From Alviniconcha marisindica (taxonomy: Eukaryota; Mollusca; Gastropoda; Provannidae): DNA of 64,000 bases. Below are positions 1 to 10,869 of this stretch, piece after piece. Positions within the stretch are counted from its first letter, which is position 1; each line of letters starts with the position of its first letter. Below the pieces are notes generated by a model. The model had not been told where the DNA came from. It did no database searches and saw nothing but the letters and a program-made list of their open reading frames with translations. A program made the position numbers and the translations under genes. Where the stretch lies: positions 372,501 through 436,500 of the forward strand of contig JABMCL010001273.1 of assembly GCA_018857735.1 (NCBI GenBank). The letters are read 5' to 3'.

Positions 1-2
1 AG

Positions 3-2636
3 AAGGACTTCCTGCGGCACAGCTACATTGAGAGTCCGCGGTCTGAAACAAAGCCAGTGGACGCTGCGACGGATGAGGGCAAGGGAGACTCTGGTGAGAC
101 TCGGTCTGGGGCACTTAAAGCAGCAGAGGTCATCAGACCGCCAGATAGCGAGGTGGTCAGACCACCAGACTCTGAGGTCATAAAACCGCCAGACACCGAG
201 ATCATCAGACCTCCAGATAGCGAGGTTGTCAAACCGCCAGACACCGAGGTCATCAGACCTCCAGACACTGAGGTCATCAGACCTCCAGACAGTGAGGTCA
301 TCAAACCTCCAGATTCCGAGGGCGTGAAGCTGGATGGATCAGAGTGCCAGCAGACTGGCGGTGAGACAAAGCCCCAGAAAGTTGTTGCCATAGCGGATGC
401 CAAGGCTGTGCCGAAGACTGTGGACAGGGACGCCGACGGGGCAGGGACATCTGTGCAGGTGTGTGAGACAAAGGCAGGAGCTGCCGAGGAAGCAAAGCCA
501 GTTTCCAGAACAGAAATGGCAATGGCTGTTCCTGAAGTCTCACAAAGCATTGTTCATAAAGAACCTGTTGTGCTTGGGCCACCATCGCCGCCGTTGCCAC
601 CACCTCCATCATCACCACCTCTGCCTCCCCCTCCACGGCCGCAGAACCCAACAGCAGAGATGGAACCGAACCTGACTCCCATGCAGCCTGTGCTGACCAC
701 GATCAGTACCAACACTGTGACGGTTGCGAAACCGCTGGTGATGTCCAAGCCCAAGCCGCCCCCTGTGATGCCCAAAACCTCCGTAGTCTCAAAGCCGCCC
801 CCTGTGATGCCCAAAACCTCGGTAGTCTCAAAGCCGCCTCCTGTGATGCCCAAAACCTCGGTAGTCACAAAGAAGCCCCCTGTTGTCCCCAAGCCCAAGA
901 ACGCTCCCTCAAAGCCACCCAGAGAGAGCGGAGCTCACCCACCATCACCAGCAGCCGCACCATCCTCTCAGCCACCCCCGGTTGTGACATCATCTCCACC
1001 CCTTTCGGCAGCAGCAGAAGAACAGGAGTTCTTCCCGCCACCCCCTAGTGAAATGACCTCGTCGCTCATCAGCATCACTGGTGACATTGACCTGGATTCC
1101 CTGCCACCTCCCCCATCGGAACTCCTCATGGACCTCTCATCGCAGTCCTCGGGAACATCGCCCGAGTCCCCAGCTTCTTTGCCCCCTCTTTCACCAGAGA
1201 TAGGCACGCCCCGGGCCTCCTCCTCAGCTGCCCACAACTCCACCCCGGGTGGACAGAAGCAGTGCAAGGAGAAGCGTCCAGACAGTGTATCCTTGACCGG
1301 CAGCACGAGTGGTCCGTGTCATGACAAGGACAAGCCAAATGGAAGCCAAGCTTGGAGCGATGTGCAGATGACTCGGAATGGGGACAGACCCACGGCATCA
1401 GACTCGGATCCAGTCAGCACCAGCGAAGCCCAGAGGATCATGGACCTGCCATCCCCAGCTGCTGCTTTGATCTTCAGTGACAGTGACAGTCCTCCGTCTC
1501 AGGTGGAGGCTCCGACACCGGCCATGACCTTCACCACGTTCAGGCCTGACCCCTCGGGGGCGGACTCTGTTGTAACCGTGACGAGCACGATGGCGTCAGT
1601 GCCGTTAGTGTCTGTGTCTGACATTGGAAGCAGCAGCAGTCTCGTCACTCCAGGGACACCGAGCTGCAGCGCAAGTTCCCGTGATCCACGCAAGCGTTGG
1701 TCACTGGAGCGAGTGGAGGAGGAGCCTTCCGCTGAGGCCTCTGAGGAAGCGGACAGAACCAAGGCGGAGCCCAAGCGCGTGAGCTGGCACGAGGAGGCGG
1801 AAGCCGTCCATAGTTTCCACAGTGACATCAGCATGAAGGTCATGCGCAGCCCCGTGGATGAAGCGTCCGGCTCCAGCTTGGGCGGCAGTCCTCAGCGCGA
1901 CGACATCGACTCTGGGGACATGATGGAGACCCTGGAGAACATGCGCCGCCAGGGCTCGGAGAGCGACCTGACTTACTCCGGCAGTTCGGGGTCGTCAAGC
2001 AACGCCAGCGATGTGGAGGACTGCAGCACGGCCAAGGAAGTGTACCTGCAGTATGCGGCCACCAAGTGCCTGGCCGAGTCTGGCAAGGACACCACCATCG
2101 ACTCGGGAATGGGCGAGATGTCCAGCGAGGGAACCATGACGACGACGGCCAGCCAGCACCGGGAGTCCTCTCCTCTAGACACACTGGAGCAACTGGGGTC
2201 CATGGAGGGCAGCTTCCACACCGACAGGCGTAAACCCAGCCTGGAGGACTTCCCACCGCCCCCGCCCTTTCTGCGCTCAGGGGGCAGCACCAGTTCCTCA
2301 TCCTCCCAGGAAATGGCCGCCGCCGCTGCCAGCGTCAGCTTTGCGGCGGACAAACGGGCAAGCATCGACCCGCTGTTGAACCTGGAAGGCATGGACATGG
2401 GGGAGATGTCGTACACGACCAGCGAAAGTGAGAGTGACTTTGACGAAGAGGCGGAGACGTGCAAGTTAAAAAAAGTGTCGGAGTGTGAAGGGGCTGTGGG
2501 CGGCGTGGAAGAGGCGGAGGAGGACAGGGGTCAGACTGCTGTTGACGACAGCGGAAGCCACCATGCTCGCTCCGCTGCTGGTGACAAGTACGTCAAGCAC
2601 AAGTCCACCTCCTCCTCCTCAAGTGCTTGCAGCTGA
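3..2636 (+). CDS. 3' part of a long proline-rich, disordered coding exon (partial)
   Basis: The frame is open from the window edge and ends at TGA 2634-2636, giving about 877 residues; the true start lies upstream. No folded domain is visible. In order there are eight 8-residue repeats of the type EVIRPPDS (126-317), a proline-rich region with three 13-residue KPPPVMPKTSVV-type repeats (753-869), polyproline blocks followed by Ser/Thr/acidic sequence, KRVSWHEE at about 1773-1796, further SDxD/DSG-rich stretches and a serine-rich C terminus. FPPPP occurs at 1032-1046 and 2250-2264 and LPPPP near 1107; these match ligands of Ena/VASP EVH1 domains. KRVSW fits the [RK]-x-[VI]-x-[FW] PP1-docking pattern. 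Sustained codon-level order and absence of stops over 2.6 kb make coding status strong. It may be an alternative last exon of the FARP gene whose GEF exons begin at 26.9 kb, or the end of another gene. No homologue was recognised directly. Confidence 0.85.
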   Translation, partial: KDFLRHSYIESPRSETKPVDAATDEGKGDSGETRSGALKAAEVIRPPDSEVVRPPDSEVIKPPDTEIIRPPDSEVVKPPDTEVIRPPDTEVIRPPDSEVIKPPDSEGVKLDGSECQQTGGETKPQKVVAIADAKAVPKTVDRDADGAGTSVQVCETKAGAAEEAKPVSRTEMAMAVPEVSQSIVHKEPVVLGPPSPPLPPPPSSPPLPPPPRPQNPTAEMEPNLTPMQPVLTTISTNTVTVAKPLVMSKPKPPPVMPKTSVVSKPPPVMPKTSVVSKPPPVMPKTSVVTKKPPVVPKPKNAPSKPPRESGAHPPSPAAAPSSQPPPVVTSSPPLSAAAEEQEFFPPPPSEMTSSLISITGDIDLDSLPPPPSELLMDLSSQSSGTSPESPASLPPLSPEIGTPRASSSAAHNSTPGGQKQCKEKRPDSVSLTGSTSGPCHDKDKPNGSQAWSDVQMTRNGDRPTASDSDPVSTSEAQRIMDLPSPAAALIFSDSDSPPSQVEAPTPAMTFTTFRPDPSGADSVVTVTSTMASVPLVSVSDIGSSSSLVTPGTPSCSASSRDPRKRWSLERVEEEPSAEASEEADRTKAEPKRVSWHEEAEAVHSFHSDISMKVMRSPVDEASGSSLGGSPQRDDIDSGDMMETLENMRRQGSESDLTYSGSSGSSSNASDVEDCSTAKEVYLQYAATKCLAESGKDTTIDSGMGEMSSEGTMTTTASQHRESSPLDTLEQLGSMEGSFHTDRRKPSLEDFPPPPPFLRSGGSTSSSSSQEMAAAAASVSFAADKRASIDPLLNLEGMDMGEMSYTTSESESDFDEEAETCKLKKVSECEGAVGGVEEAEEDRGQTAVDDSGSHHARSAAGDKYVKHKSTSSSSSACS
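126..317 (+). repeat. In-frame 24-bp coding repeat (8 residues x 8)
   Basis: Eight consecutive 24-bp units encode [EV][VI][VI][RK]PPD[ST]-type octapeptides. The period is a multiple of three, so the frame is kept. The units alternate Arg/Lys before PPD and Ser/Thr after it, giving regularly spaced charged and potentially phosphorylatable positions. Length variation between alleles is likely. Confidence 0.9.
753..869 (+). repeat. In-frame 39-bp coding repeat (13 residues x 3)
   Basis: Three near-identical 39-bp units encode KPPPVMPKTSVVS-like segments with PxxP-type proline spacing. The third unit drifts into KKPPVVPKPK. The region is rich in potential SH3-type ligands, but no specific partner can be named from sequence alone. 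Confidence 0.88.
1032..1046 (+). other. FPPPP motif, putative EVH1 ligand 1
   Basis: The frame reads QEFFPPPPSEM, close to the acidic-FPPPP-acidic consensus bound by the EVH1 domains of Ena/VASP proteins. The motif match is visible. Binding is inferred. Confidence 0.6.
1773..1787 (+). other. KRVSW motif, putative PP1 docking (RVxF class)
   Basis: The codons read K-R-V-S-W and are followed by HEE, matching the RVxF pattern with a Trp in the aromatic position and acidic residues downstream. FARP1 is, as far as I recall, also listed as a PP1 regulatory subunit (PPP1R75), which would fit if this exon belongs to FARP. Short motifs occur by chance, so this is a hypothesis. Confidence 0.45.
2250..2264 (+). 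other. FPPPP motif, putative EVH1 ligand 2
   Basis: The frame reads LEDFPPPPPFLRSG, with acidic residues before the core as in classical FP4 ligands of Ena/VASP proteins. Having two such motifs plus an LPPPP motif in one tail would favour multivalent binding. Confidence 0.6.
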
Positions 2637-3261
2637 TGGCCGGAAGACACCTTTCCTGTTTTTGTATTTTTATATTCTCTGGTCGGCATTTGTAGTCTCG
2701 ATCACAGCTCACAAATCATGATAAGTCCATCCCACGGTATTGCACCGAGAGGGCTGATCAGATTTTGTGCCACTCCCCTTCCCTGTACTGTTTCACAATG
2801 AATGATCTCATTCACCCGCTCCTTCAGCTCAGCATGGCCTCAAAGTCTTGTGCACACAAAATATCAATGAATCACAGTTGTTTTATACTTGTTATGGTGA
2901 TACACCTACTTGTGAAGTTTGATATGGGTAAAACGAAACCAGTATATTTTGACTTGTTGTGAAACTTTGAAGATCACCTGATGATTTTTGAATATTGTGC
3001 ATTTTGTCGACCACCAGTGTGTTGTTCTTGACCGTCATTAGCATTATTGCTATGAAGTCTGTACCAGTTTTGCATTCAGTTTGGGTCGCAGACTGAGAGT
3101 TTTACAAACGCTTTTAGAAGCAGAAGTGCGAAGGATACTTTTCGCTCAGAACGTTACTTATTTTACAGGTAGCTGATTTAAAGAAGGAAAATTCAGCGTC
3201 ACTGTGGCTCTTTGCGCTTGTTGTTGCTGATGCTTGCTTTTTGTCAATACTTTTTGCATTT

Positions 3262-3302
3262 CATCCTGAGGTCACGTCTGCGGTTGACGGGACGTTAAAT
3301 CC
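3262..3302 (+). repeat. Dispersed GACGTTAAAT-type SINE-like core, copy 1
   Basis: The sequence runs from TCCTGAGGT to a conserved GGTTGACGGGACGTTAAAT end. Three other diverged copies lie at 9851, 15,070 and 29,756. Cores of this shape are common in mollusc genomes and look like the conserved part of a SINE family. The family name is not certain. Confidence 0.55.
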
Positions 3303-4248
3303 AAGAGCAAACTTTTGGCATTGTGCTTGATTTCAGCATTGGAGAGCTTGAAATGTTAAGTGCGTGCCAAAAACAAATTTCCCTTCAAACTTACAATGAT
3401 CCACTCAAGTTATAAGCTTGGCATTTTTTAACTGGCTGTGTAAATTGCATCTGAGTCAAAGCGTGTTTTAGTTAGTGTCCTGTTTTAGTCTAGTCCGTGC
3501 GTGCTGTGGGATTGCTCAGTCTAGTCAGGACACGGGCCTGCTTTTCAGGACCTCTTTTCTCAGACTTGTGAGTTTTGCCGTGAAGACCCTGTGTGATACG
3601 TGTACCGTCATGTTCAAATGATGTAGTCCTGACCTTTGTCTCCGCTTATACTGCTCATCGATTTATTTGTATACTCTGCAGTATTCATCAGTTTTGAAGC
3701 AGTTGGGTGGTGTCAGGGAAGGTGGGGGGGGCATTATTCAGGACCTGTATGTTGTATGAAGAGCAAAGTACCCCCCCCCCCCCCCCCCCCCCCCCCCTCC
3801 ACACACACACACACACACTCCTTAAGTTTATGTTCTAAAGAATGACAGCAGGGAAAAAACTGGCATGTGTGTAGTGCAGACAGGGCTGTCCAACTGGCCT
3901 AAACATATTTTAAATTATAAACTCGTTTGTGTGTGTGTGTGTGTGGACGCAGCCCAAATGCTGTATAAAAATGGCTGCTCTGGTGCTGCCGTTGCCAGCA
4001 GAGGCGACTATTGAGGAGAAAACAAATGCTTGCACTGACCAGCGCTGTCCCACGTACCATTGCAGACCGCAAATTAATCAAGAAAAACTTAATTCATGCG
4101 TCAAGACACATCATAATGAACACAGACAGCAAAGAGGAGACAGGAAAGTCTCAAATGGGAAGGGGTCATTGGGTCACTGACATCTGAGCACTACAGTTGC
4201 AGCAAACTTTGAACTTGAAGCTGACGAGGCTGTTGTCACACAGTGTCC

Positions 4249-4254
4249 AATAAA
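4249..4254 (+). terminator. AATAAA polyadenylation hexamer, first
   Basis: This is the first canonical AATAAA found downstream of the TGA at 2636 on the + strand, in the context CCAATAAAGTTTTGAG with a T/G-rich stretch after it. It is a candidate cleavage signal for a transcript ending with the proline-rich exon. Confidence 0.4.
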
Positions 4255-4503
4255 GTTTTGAGTTTTTGACATCGTGCACGTTACATTGTCGGTACAACAA
4301 GGGAGTTTCCAGATTCTAAAGATAGACACAAGCCAGTAGCTGTTTCTGAGGCTGTTGACAACTTGATGATAGGGAAGGAGAGCCGGACTTGTGGACTCTT
4401 TAGCAAACTGGGTTTGGAGTTTATCCACCTTTATTTGCTCATCATGTATATCTATGGGCCCAGTTGTATTTCTGGCTATTTTGTTGTCTTGTCCATCTAC
4501 CAA

Positions 4504-4509
4504 AATAAA
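4504..4509 (+). terminator. AATAAA polyadenylation hexamer, second
   Basis: This is a second canonical hexamer 255 bases after the first, in the context CCAAAATAAACCTCAG. Either could define the 3' end of the transcript. Confidence 0.35.
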
Positions 4510-4984
4510 CCTCAGCTACATGATGCCTGACCCTCTTGGTTCCCCCCCCCCCCAAACAAAAAGAAGAGGATAGAACCACATTTGTGCCATTTGGGGAAAC
4601 AAAATTCAGAAGACAAAAATGGTGAAAGGAGTTACGGAAAGAAGAGGGAAAATACAGGGGTCGGGGTCAGGGGACGTTAAGGGAGTCTGAAGAAGAAATG
4701 GGTCAGGGGAGTTCTTGCTTGAGTGAAAACAGGCCAAAGGAGTTGTGAAGGCGAGATGTGTGGAAGGAGAGAACGGGGAGATGTCAAACTGACCCGCTGG
4801 TTCCACTTAAGGAACGTGAACTTGTGTTCCCCTTCTTCCTATGGAAAAGGGCAAGAGTTGTGTGGCTGCATCGGTTTTCCTGCAGTTTTATGTAGGGTCC
4901 ACTGCCATACATTGTGTTGTCAAGGTGAACGTCGGTGGTTAACGTTGGTGGCTTAATGTGCTGAGTCAAGAGGGGAGTTCTGCC
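4510..4984. other. Non-coding unique sequence
   Basis: I see no conserved coding frame. A C-run occurs near 4543-4552. The short frames present lack splice context or homology. Confidence 0.5.
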
Positions 4985-5600
4985 AGATGGTTGTGTTGTG
5001 TGATTTTAGGCAGCGGAGACTAGAATACTTCTGATGTCAGAGCTTACAGACGGTTTGTGTTGTGTGAATTTAGGCGGAGGAGACTAGAATACTTCTGATG
5101 TCAGAGCTTACAGACGGTTTGTGTTGTGTGAATTTAGGCAGAGGAGATTGAAGAATACATCTGATGCCAGAGATTACAGACAGTTTGTGTTGTGTGAATT
5201 TAGGCAGTAGAGATCATGGTCTGTGTAACTGTGAACTGAGGCAGTGGAGATTGGAGTTGAGTTTTTACAGCAGAGCTTACAGACGGTTTGTGTTGTGTGA
5301 ATTTAGGCAGTAGAGATCATGGTCTGTGTAACTGTGAACTGAGGCAGTGGAGATTGGAGTTGAGTTTTTACAGCAGAGCTTACAGACGGTTTGTGTTGTG
5401 TGAATTTAGGCAGTAGAGATCATGGTCTGTGTAACTGTGAACTGAGGCAGTGGAGATTGGAGTTGAGTTTTTACAGCAGAGCTTACAGACGGTTTGTGTT
5501 GTGTGAATTTAGGCAGCAGAGATCATGGTCTGTGTAACTGTGAACGGAGGCAGTGGAGACTGGAGTTGAGTTTTTACAGCAGAGCTTGCTGATGGTTTGT
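4985..5600. repeat. Compound tandem repeat, about 65-bp then 103-bp units
   Basis: The element GCTTACAGACGGTTTGTG recurs at 5042, 5106 and (diverged) 5171, then at 5275, 5378 and 5481. The period changes from about 65 to 103 bp, so a longer unit containing ATCATGGTCTGTGTAACTG was amplified from within the shorter array. Confidence 0.88.
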
Positions 5601-6714
5601 GTTCGGTGTGTTTAGTCTGTGGCAGTAAGAGCCCGCTTGAAGCAGACAATGGACGCACGTGGACTTGATGGAACAGTTCCGAAGCCCCTGTCACTGGCTG
5701 CAAACATGGAGTTGACCTAACAGTGGGTTCTGCAGCTAGTCAAGCTATCTTGAATGAAACCAGATTTAAAAATTGAATATAAAAAAACTATCAAGGGGGC
5801 ATTTCGAAACAAAACCCTTGATCTTAAGTTTTTATTTCAATCTTTTCCGTGCTGGGTGAAACCTGTTTTGAGGAGGGTAGGTCTGAATATGATACTGCTT
5901 TACCCGTAATCTTCTTAAGCTTGTGCTCAGTTGCTCCCTGACTATGAGGTGCTTTTGAATGCAACATGGTTTCAGTGTACTGGTGCTGACATTGCTGGTA
6001 ATCTTTCCTATACTTGGTTTGGCTCTGACCGGTACCTTTCATTTAAGGATGGCACTGTTTGGGTTCTTTCGTCCAGAGCACAACAACAGAGCTGACATGT
6101 ACTCTGACTGTGAGTGCTGATGTGTTCTTGTGCTAGGGCTGGTCATTCCGTTGAGTTTCAGTTTTTATTTGCATTTTAGAAACTTATTTATTATGCAGCG
6201 TGACGGTGTGATCTGGACACTGACGGTGTGATACTGAATTGTGGGTAATTTAAATGACACGTGCACAGCCCTTGGCCAGTGTGATTTTGAAAAGAGGGGC
6301 AAAGAAAAATAGAACATGCTAATGTTGTTTTTGATGTCTGTACAACCTGTATCAATAAGCAGATTGATATTTGGGAATGTATAACTATATTGTACTTTGT
6401 CGTCTGTTTGTGATATATCTTCTTTTTAGTCTTTGTGACATCTTCTGTCTCAGTGCTCAGATGTAGCCTTGTGGTTGAAACCTTATTTGGTGTGTGTGTG
6501 TGTGTGCGTGCATGTGTGCGTGCGTGCGTGAATCTTTCCCTGACTTCAGGTTAGTTCATACAGTGCAATAGAAGCTTTTGCTTTGCAGCATGAAGACCTT
6601 GTGTTTTGCAATAATTGTGAGTATTGTAGTCAGCTCTTGTGCAATATGAGGCAGGTGTTCATGGTGTTTTTACTGTTTAAAGTGCAATAACCTTTCTTCT
6701 GTTTTTAATATGAG
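5601..6714. other. Non-coding sequence with short GT tract
   Basis: Unique AT-rich DNA with a GT/GTGC tract near 6490-6532. No coding region is supported. Confidence 0.5.
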
Positions 6715-6815
6715 ATTAGGTCATACCTGTGCAATGTGAGATTAAGTCATACCTGTGCAATATGAGATTAGGTCATACCTGTGCAGTGTGAGATTAGGTC
6801 GTAGCTGTTCAGGGT
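6715..6815. repeat. 27-30-bp tandem repeat (about 4 copies)
   Basis: Short units of the form GAGATTAGGTCATACCTG followed by TGCAATGT recur from 6715 to about 6815 with small length differences. Confidence 0.75.
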
Positions 6816-6902
6816 TACCTGCTTTGGGTCACACTCAGAGTAATTGTGGTCAGTTAAAGTAGGTCATCACTTTCTTGAGGCAGGTACATGAGTGCCTTGT
6901 GC

Positions 6903-7639
<737 letters not shown>

Positions 7640-7888
7640 CACTGGGCCTGTTGATTCTTGCATACCGGTTTGCTTCATGACCGGATGCGTTTGGCCAAAT
7701 CGTCACCAGGCCACCCTGATCGGATCCGGGCCGGTTTTGCACAGTATGATCCGGGCCTTCTTTAGAAGAAGGGAACCGAATCAGATGCGGGAAGTTGGAT
7801 CTGGCATGTATGATGCGGCCAGATTCTGGCTGCTCGCTGGCCATAACCAAAACAGTTGTGGATCGGATCCAGCGTGTTTACTGGGTAG
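7640..7888. mobile_element. GGATCC-rich dispersed repeat, 5'-truncated copy (MITE-like)
   Basis: This sequence is clearly related to 55,182-55,673. Both share the order GATTCTTGCA, GGCCGGTTTTGCACAGTATG, GGGCCTTCTT, AATCAGATGC and GGAAGTTGGAT. The right end, GGATCCAGCGTGTTTACTGG plus GTA, is an inverted match to the left end of the 55-kb copy. I cannot find a matching left terminus here, so the copy is probably truncated. Confidence 0.65.
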
Positions 7889-8366
7889 AAGCAAAGGGAG
7901 CTCATAGGCTATTGCAGTAAAGTCTGTTGACCTGCGCATGGTAACGACTAATCTGGAGTTGAATAAATTCATACCTGTGCTGTGACAGGCATCAATTTTC
8001 TTTAGGGTTTACATTTTTGACCAGATCTACTCCAGTTTAAAGTTTGAACTTTGAATGGTTGTTTTACGGGATGGGTATTATCCTAAACATAACATTTCTT
8101 AGTAATGTTCATGTGAATAATATTTCATAGGAGATGGTTGTTGTATTCCCATCTTAACAGAAACATTCATGTCAGCATGAGGCATTTTAAATGCGGAGGA
8201 AGGTCTTTGAAAATAATATGCATGGTGATAACACCTGTTATGTGTTACAAGTTCATGATTGTTTCAATCACTGTAAACCAATTTCAAGGTCATGGGGGGG
8301 GCAGATATGTTTTTCTCATTTAGAATGTGAGTTGACTGGGCATTTGTTCTTCCTTTTTTCCCTTAC

Positions 8367-8370
<4 letters not shown>
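7889..8370. other. Non-coding unique sequence
   Basis: AT-rich DNA with no supported gene. Confidence 0.45.
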
Positions 8371-8409
<39 letters not shown>

Positions 8410-8520
8410 ATCTGTGTGTGTACATCTGTGTGTGTACATCTGTATGTGTATGTGTGTGCGCACGCTTGTGTGGTGAGGTGTGTTGTGTGCATGCATGTTG
8501 TGTGCGTGCGTGTGTGATGA
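8371..8520. repeat. (GT)n microsatellite with 14-bp GTGTGTACATCT units
   Basis: A pure GT tract passes into a few units containing TGTGTACATCTG and then into GTGC-rich sequence. Confidence 0.9.
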
Positions 8521-8696
8521 GGTGGGTGGATGGTGCTGTTTTACTGGTACCATTATAGAATAATTTCTGATGGATGCTGCATCAAAGAGGGAGGGAGGTG
8601 AATACTACCTGACAGACCGGACTCTCTTTCTTCTCCTTAATTCTTACTCTGTGTACATACTCTGTGCGATTATTTGTCCAGAGTTCCTAGCGCAGT

Positions 8697-9265
8697 GAGT
8701 TGTAAGGACTGTAAGTTGTAAATGGTTTGCTTTGTAGGGACCATGAGTTGTTAATGGTTTGCTTTGTAGGGACTGTAAGTTGTAAATGGTTTGCTTTGTA
8801 GGGACTGTAAGTTGTAAATGGTTTGCTTTGTAGGGACTGGTATTGTGGTAAGTTGTAAATGGTTTGCTTTGTAGGGACCGTGAGTTGTAAATGGTTTGCT
8901 TTGTAGGGACTGTAAGTTGTAAATGGTTTGTAGGGACTGTAAGTTGTAAATGGTTTGTAGGGTCTGTAAGTTGTAAATGGTTTGTAGGATCTGGTATTGC
9001 GGTAAGTTGTAAATGGTTTGTTTTGACAGGACTGTAAGTTGTAAATGGTTTGCTTTGTAGGGACCGCAGATTGTAAATGATTTGCTTTGTAGGGACCATA
9101 AATTGTAAATGGTTTGTTTTGTAGGGACGGCAAATTGTAAATGGTTTGCTTTGTAGGGACTGTAAGTTGTAAATGGTTTGCTTTGTAAGGACTGTAACTT
9201 GTGATTGTAACTTGCGTAAGTTGTAAATGGTTTGCTTTGCAGGGACTGTAAGTTGTAAATGGTTT
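8697..9265 (+). repeat. 31-bp minisatellite made of mini GT...AG units
   Basis: About 18 units share the order GTAAGT, TGTAAATGG, TTTGCTTTGTAG and GGACT. A consensus-like 5' splice site is followed about 20 bp later by a pyrimidine-rich 3' splice-site-like TTTGCTTTGTAG, with only five bases to the next GTAAGT. Some units are shortened (TTTGTAG only) or read GAGTTG or AAATTG at the donor position. The + strand carries the splice-like sense, the same as the surrounding genes. Confidence 0.92.
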
Positions 9266-10555
9266 ACCAGCTAACCAGTGTTTATTATTTTCCTAGTCCT
9301 GACCCCATGGATGATGCTCAGTAGAGTTTCCTGTCAGATTGCAGCGTATTGTCACCAAGGCTTGCCCAGAACCATGCCTGCAGGCCAGCAGAACAGGCAT
9401 GGCAGACTGAAAGAAAGAGAGAGAGAGATTCGCAAATCAAAATCTCTGTGCGTACATTAAAAATCCCAAACACTGGCAGCCACACCATTGTTTGGCACAC
9501 GAAAATACCTTGCATTGATAGGAATCGGTATCATTGCTCTTGCCTCAGCTGTGTGTAATCCAGGCAAGGCAACCCAAATTTCCGGCAGCGGGCAATGAAG
9601 TAGTTAAACAAAATGGCCAGACTGTTCACTTTGGGCAGTACTATACAGCAAACATGGTCAACACGGCAAGAGAGGACAATAGTCTTGCACCACTGTCAGC
9701 AATGATTGTAAGGATGGCGTATTTTGGTATGCAAGAGTGTAGAGCTTCAACTGGACTTTGGCTTTTTTATATATATATATATATAAAACAACACAACACC
9801 CCTAGAGTTCTTGGAAATTGTGTTGTTGTGTATAGTGCTTTGTAGTTTTATCATCCTGAGGTGACCCCGTGCGGCTGGCCGGGAGTTAATTTCCAGCCGC
9901 TGTCTGACTTGGTCATTTTAATCTGAGGAATAACACTGCTGGATGCAGCATGATCACAGCAATGCCAAAATCCTCACCTCCAAAGACAGGCTTCTTCAGT
10001 GACATGAGGCAATTGTAGAGAAAGAGCCAGGACTGGGATCAAAAGGATAACTGTATGCTTAAAATGTTTGTATGAAACTAGATTATTTCCACAAATCTGT
10101 CTCTGATAACATTCAGTATTTTTTATTATATTTTTAGAAAAGAGAGAGGCAGAGACAGAACAAAATTTAGTTTCCTTTTGGCAAAGTTGCCTGTTGGTCC
10201 GCTTTTGTTATATAACCCCTTCACTGCCCCAGCCTGTAAAATTTCTTGGCTGAAAAATGCATGGGTACACGACTGCATACAATATATTTTGTGGGCCTAC
10301 AACAAATCAACTGTCAGTACTGTGCATTTTGATGAAAATCCTTTCACAAGCTAATGAAGGAAGAAAAGAAAATTGTACTGATTTCAGATTTGGCACTTCC
10401 ATTGGTGCTTTTCATGTGAAAAAAGCATTGGCGGTGAAACACTGAGAGGGATAACAGCTGTGTGTGATGCACATGAAGTTTTGCGTACAACGTTTTGGTC
10501 TTCATTTTTAATTTTAAGGCATTCTTTGAATACTTTCCTCAGTGTATTATCATAG
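9266..10555. other. Non-coding sequence
   Basis: Contains a short AT tract (about 9767-9785) and a SINE-like core at 9851. No supported exon. Confidence 0.45.
9851..9892 (+). repeat. SINE-like core, copy 2
   Basis: TCATCCTGAGGTGACCCCGT followed by GCGGCTGGCCGGGAGTTAAT aligns with the copy at 3262, with substitutions in the last third. Confidence 0.5.
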
Positions 10556-10672
10556 CTGCTTTTATATAGCGCTATTCTCTGTTTATATAGTGCTATTCTC
10601 TGTTTATATAGCGCTATTCTCTGTTTATATAGTGCTATTCTCTGTTTATATAGTGCTATTCTCTGCTCTTGA
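10556..10672. repeat. 23-bp tandem repeat (about 5 copies)
   Basis: Units contain TATATAGCGCTATTCTCTG with T/C variation inside the palindromic AGCGCT. Confidence 0.88.
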
Positions 10673-10869
10673 GCAGACTCACTGCGCTTATGCCGCATGT
10701 GATTCTGAATGAATGAGTGTATCCTTTTCATAGCACACTTTGAATATCCACAGAAGTGGTGTACTAACAGCACAGTTTGGTTGTTGCGTGGCTGGTGCCA
10801 CGTGAAACTGCGTCCGTCTCGGCACAAGGTTTGTGTATCCCATTCAACCGTGCACCAGTTTACAGTGTC

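Larger units (their letters stand above)
2637..4509 (+). other. Probable 3' UTR of the proline-rich exon
   Basis: AT-rich sequence without sustained coding frames follows the TGA. It carries a SINE-like core (3262-3302), a C-run with a CA tract (about 3770-3818), a GT tract (3928-3944) and two AATAAA hexamers. The end is inferred from the second hexamer; there is no transcript evidence. Confidence 0.5.

Noticed and set aside
23..2464. Several minus-strand frames opposite the proline-rich exon
   Set aside because: Shadow frames of a GC-rich coding exon. The + frame is longer, has ordered motifs and no stops.
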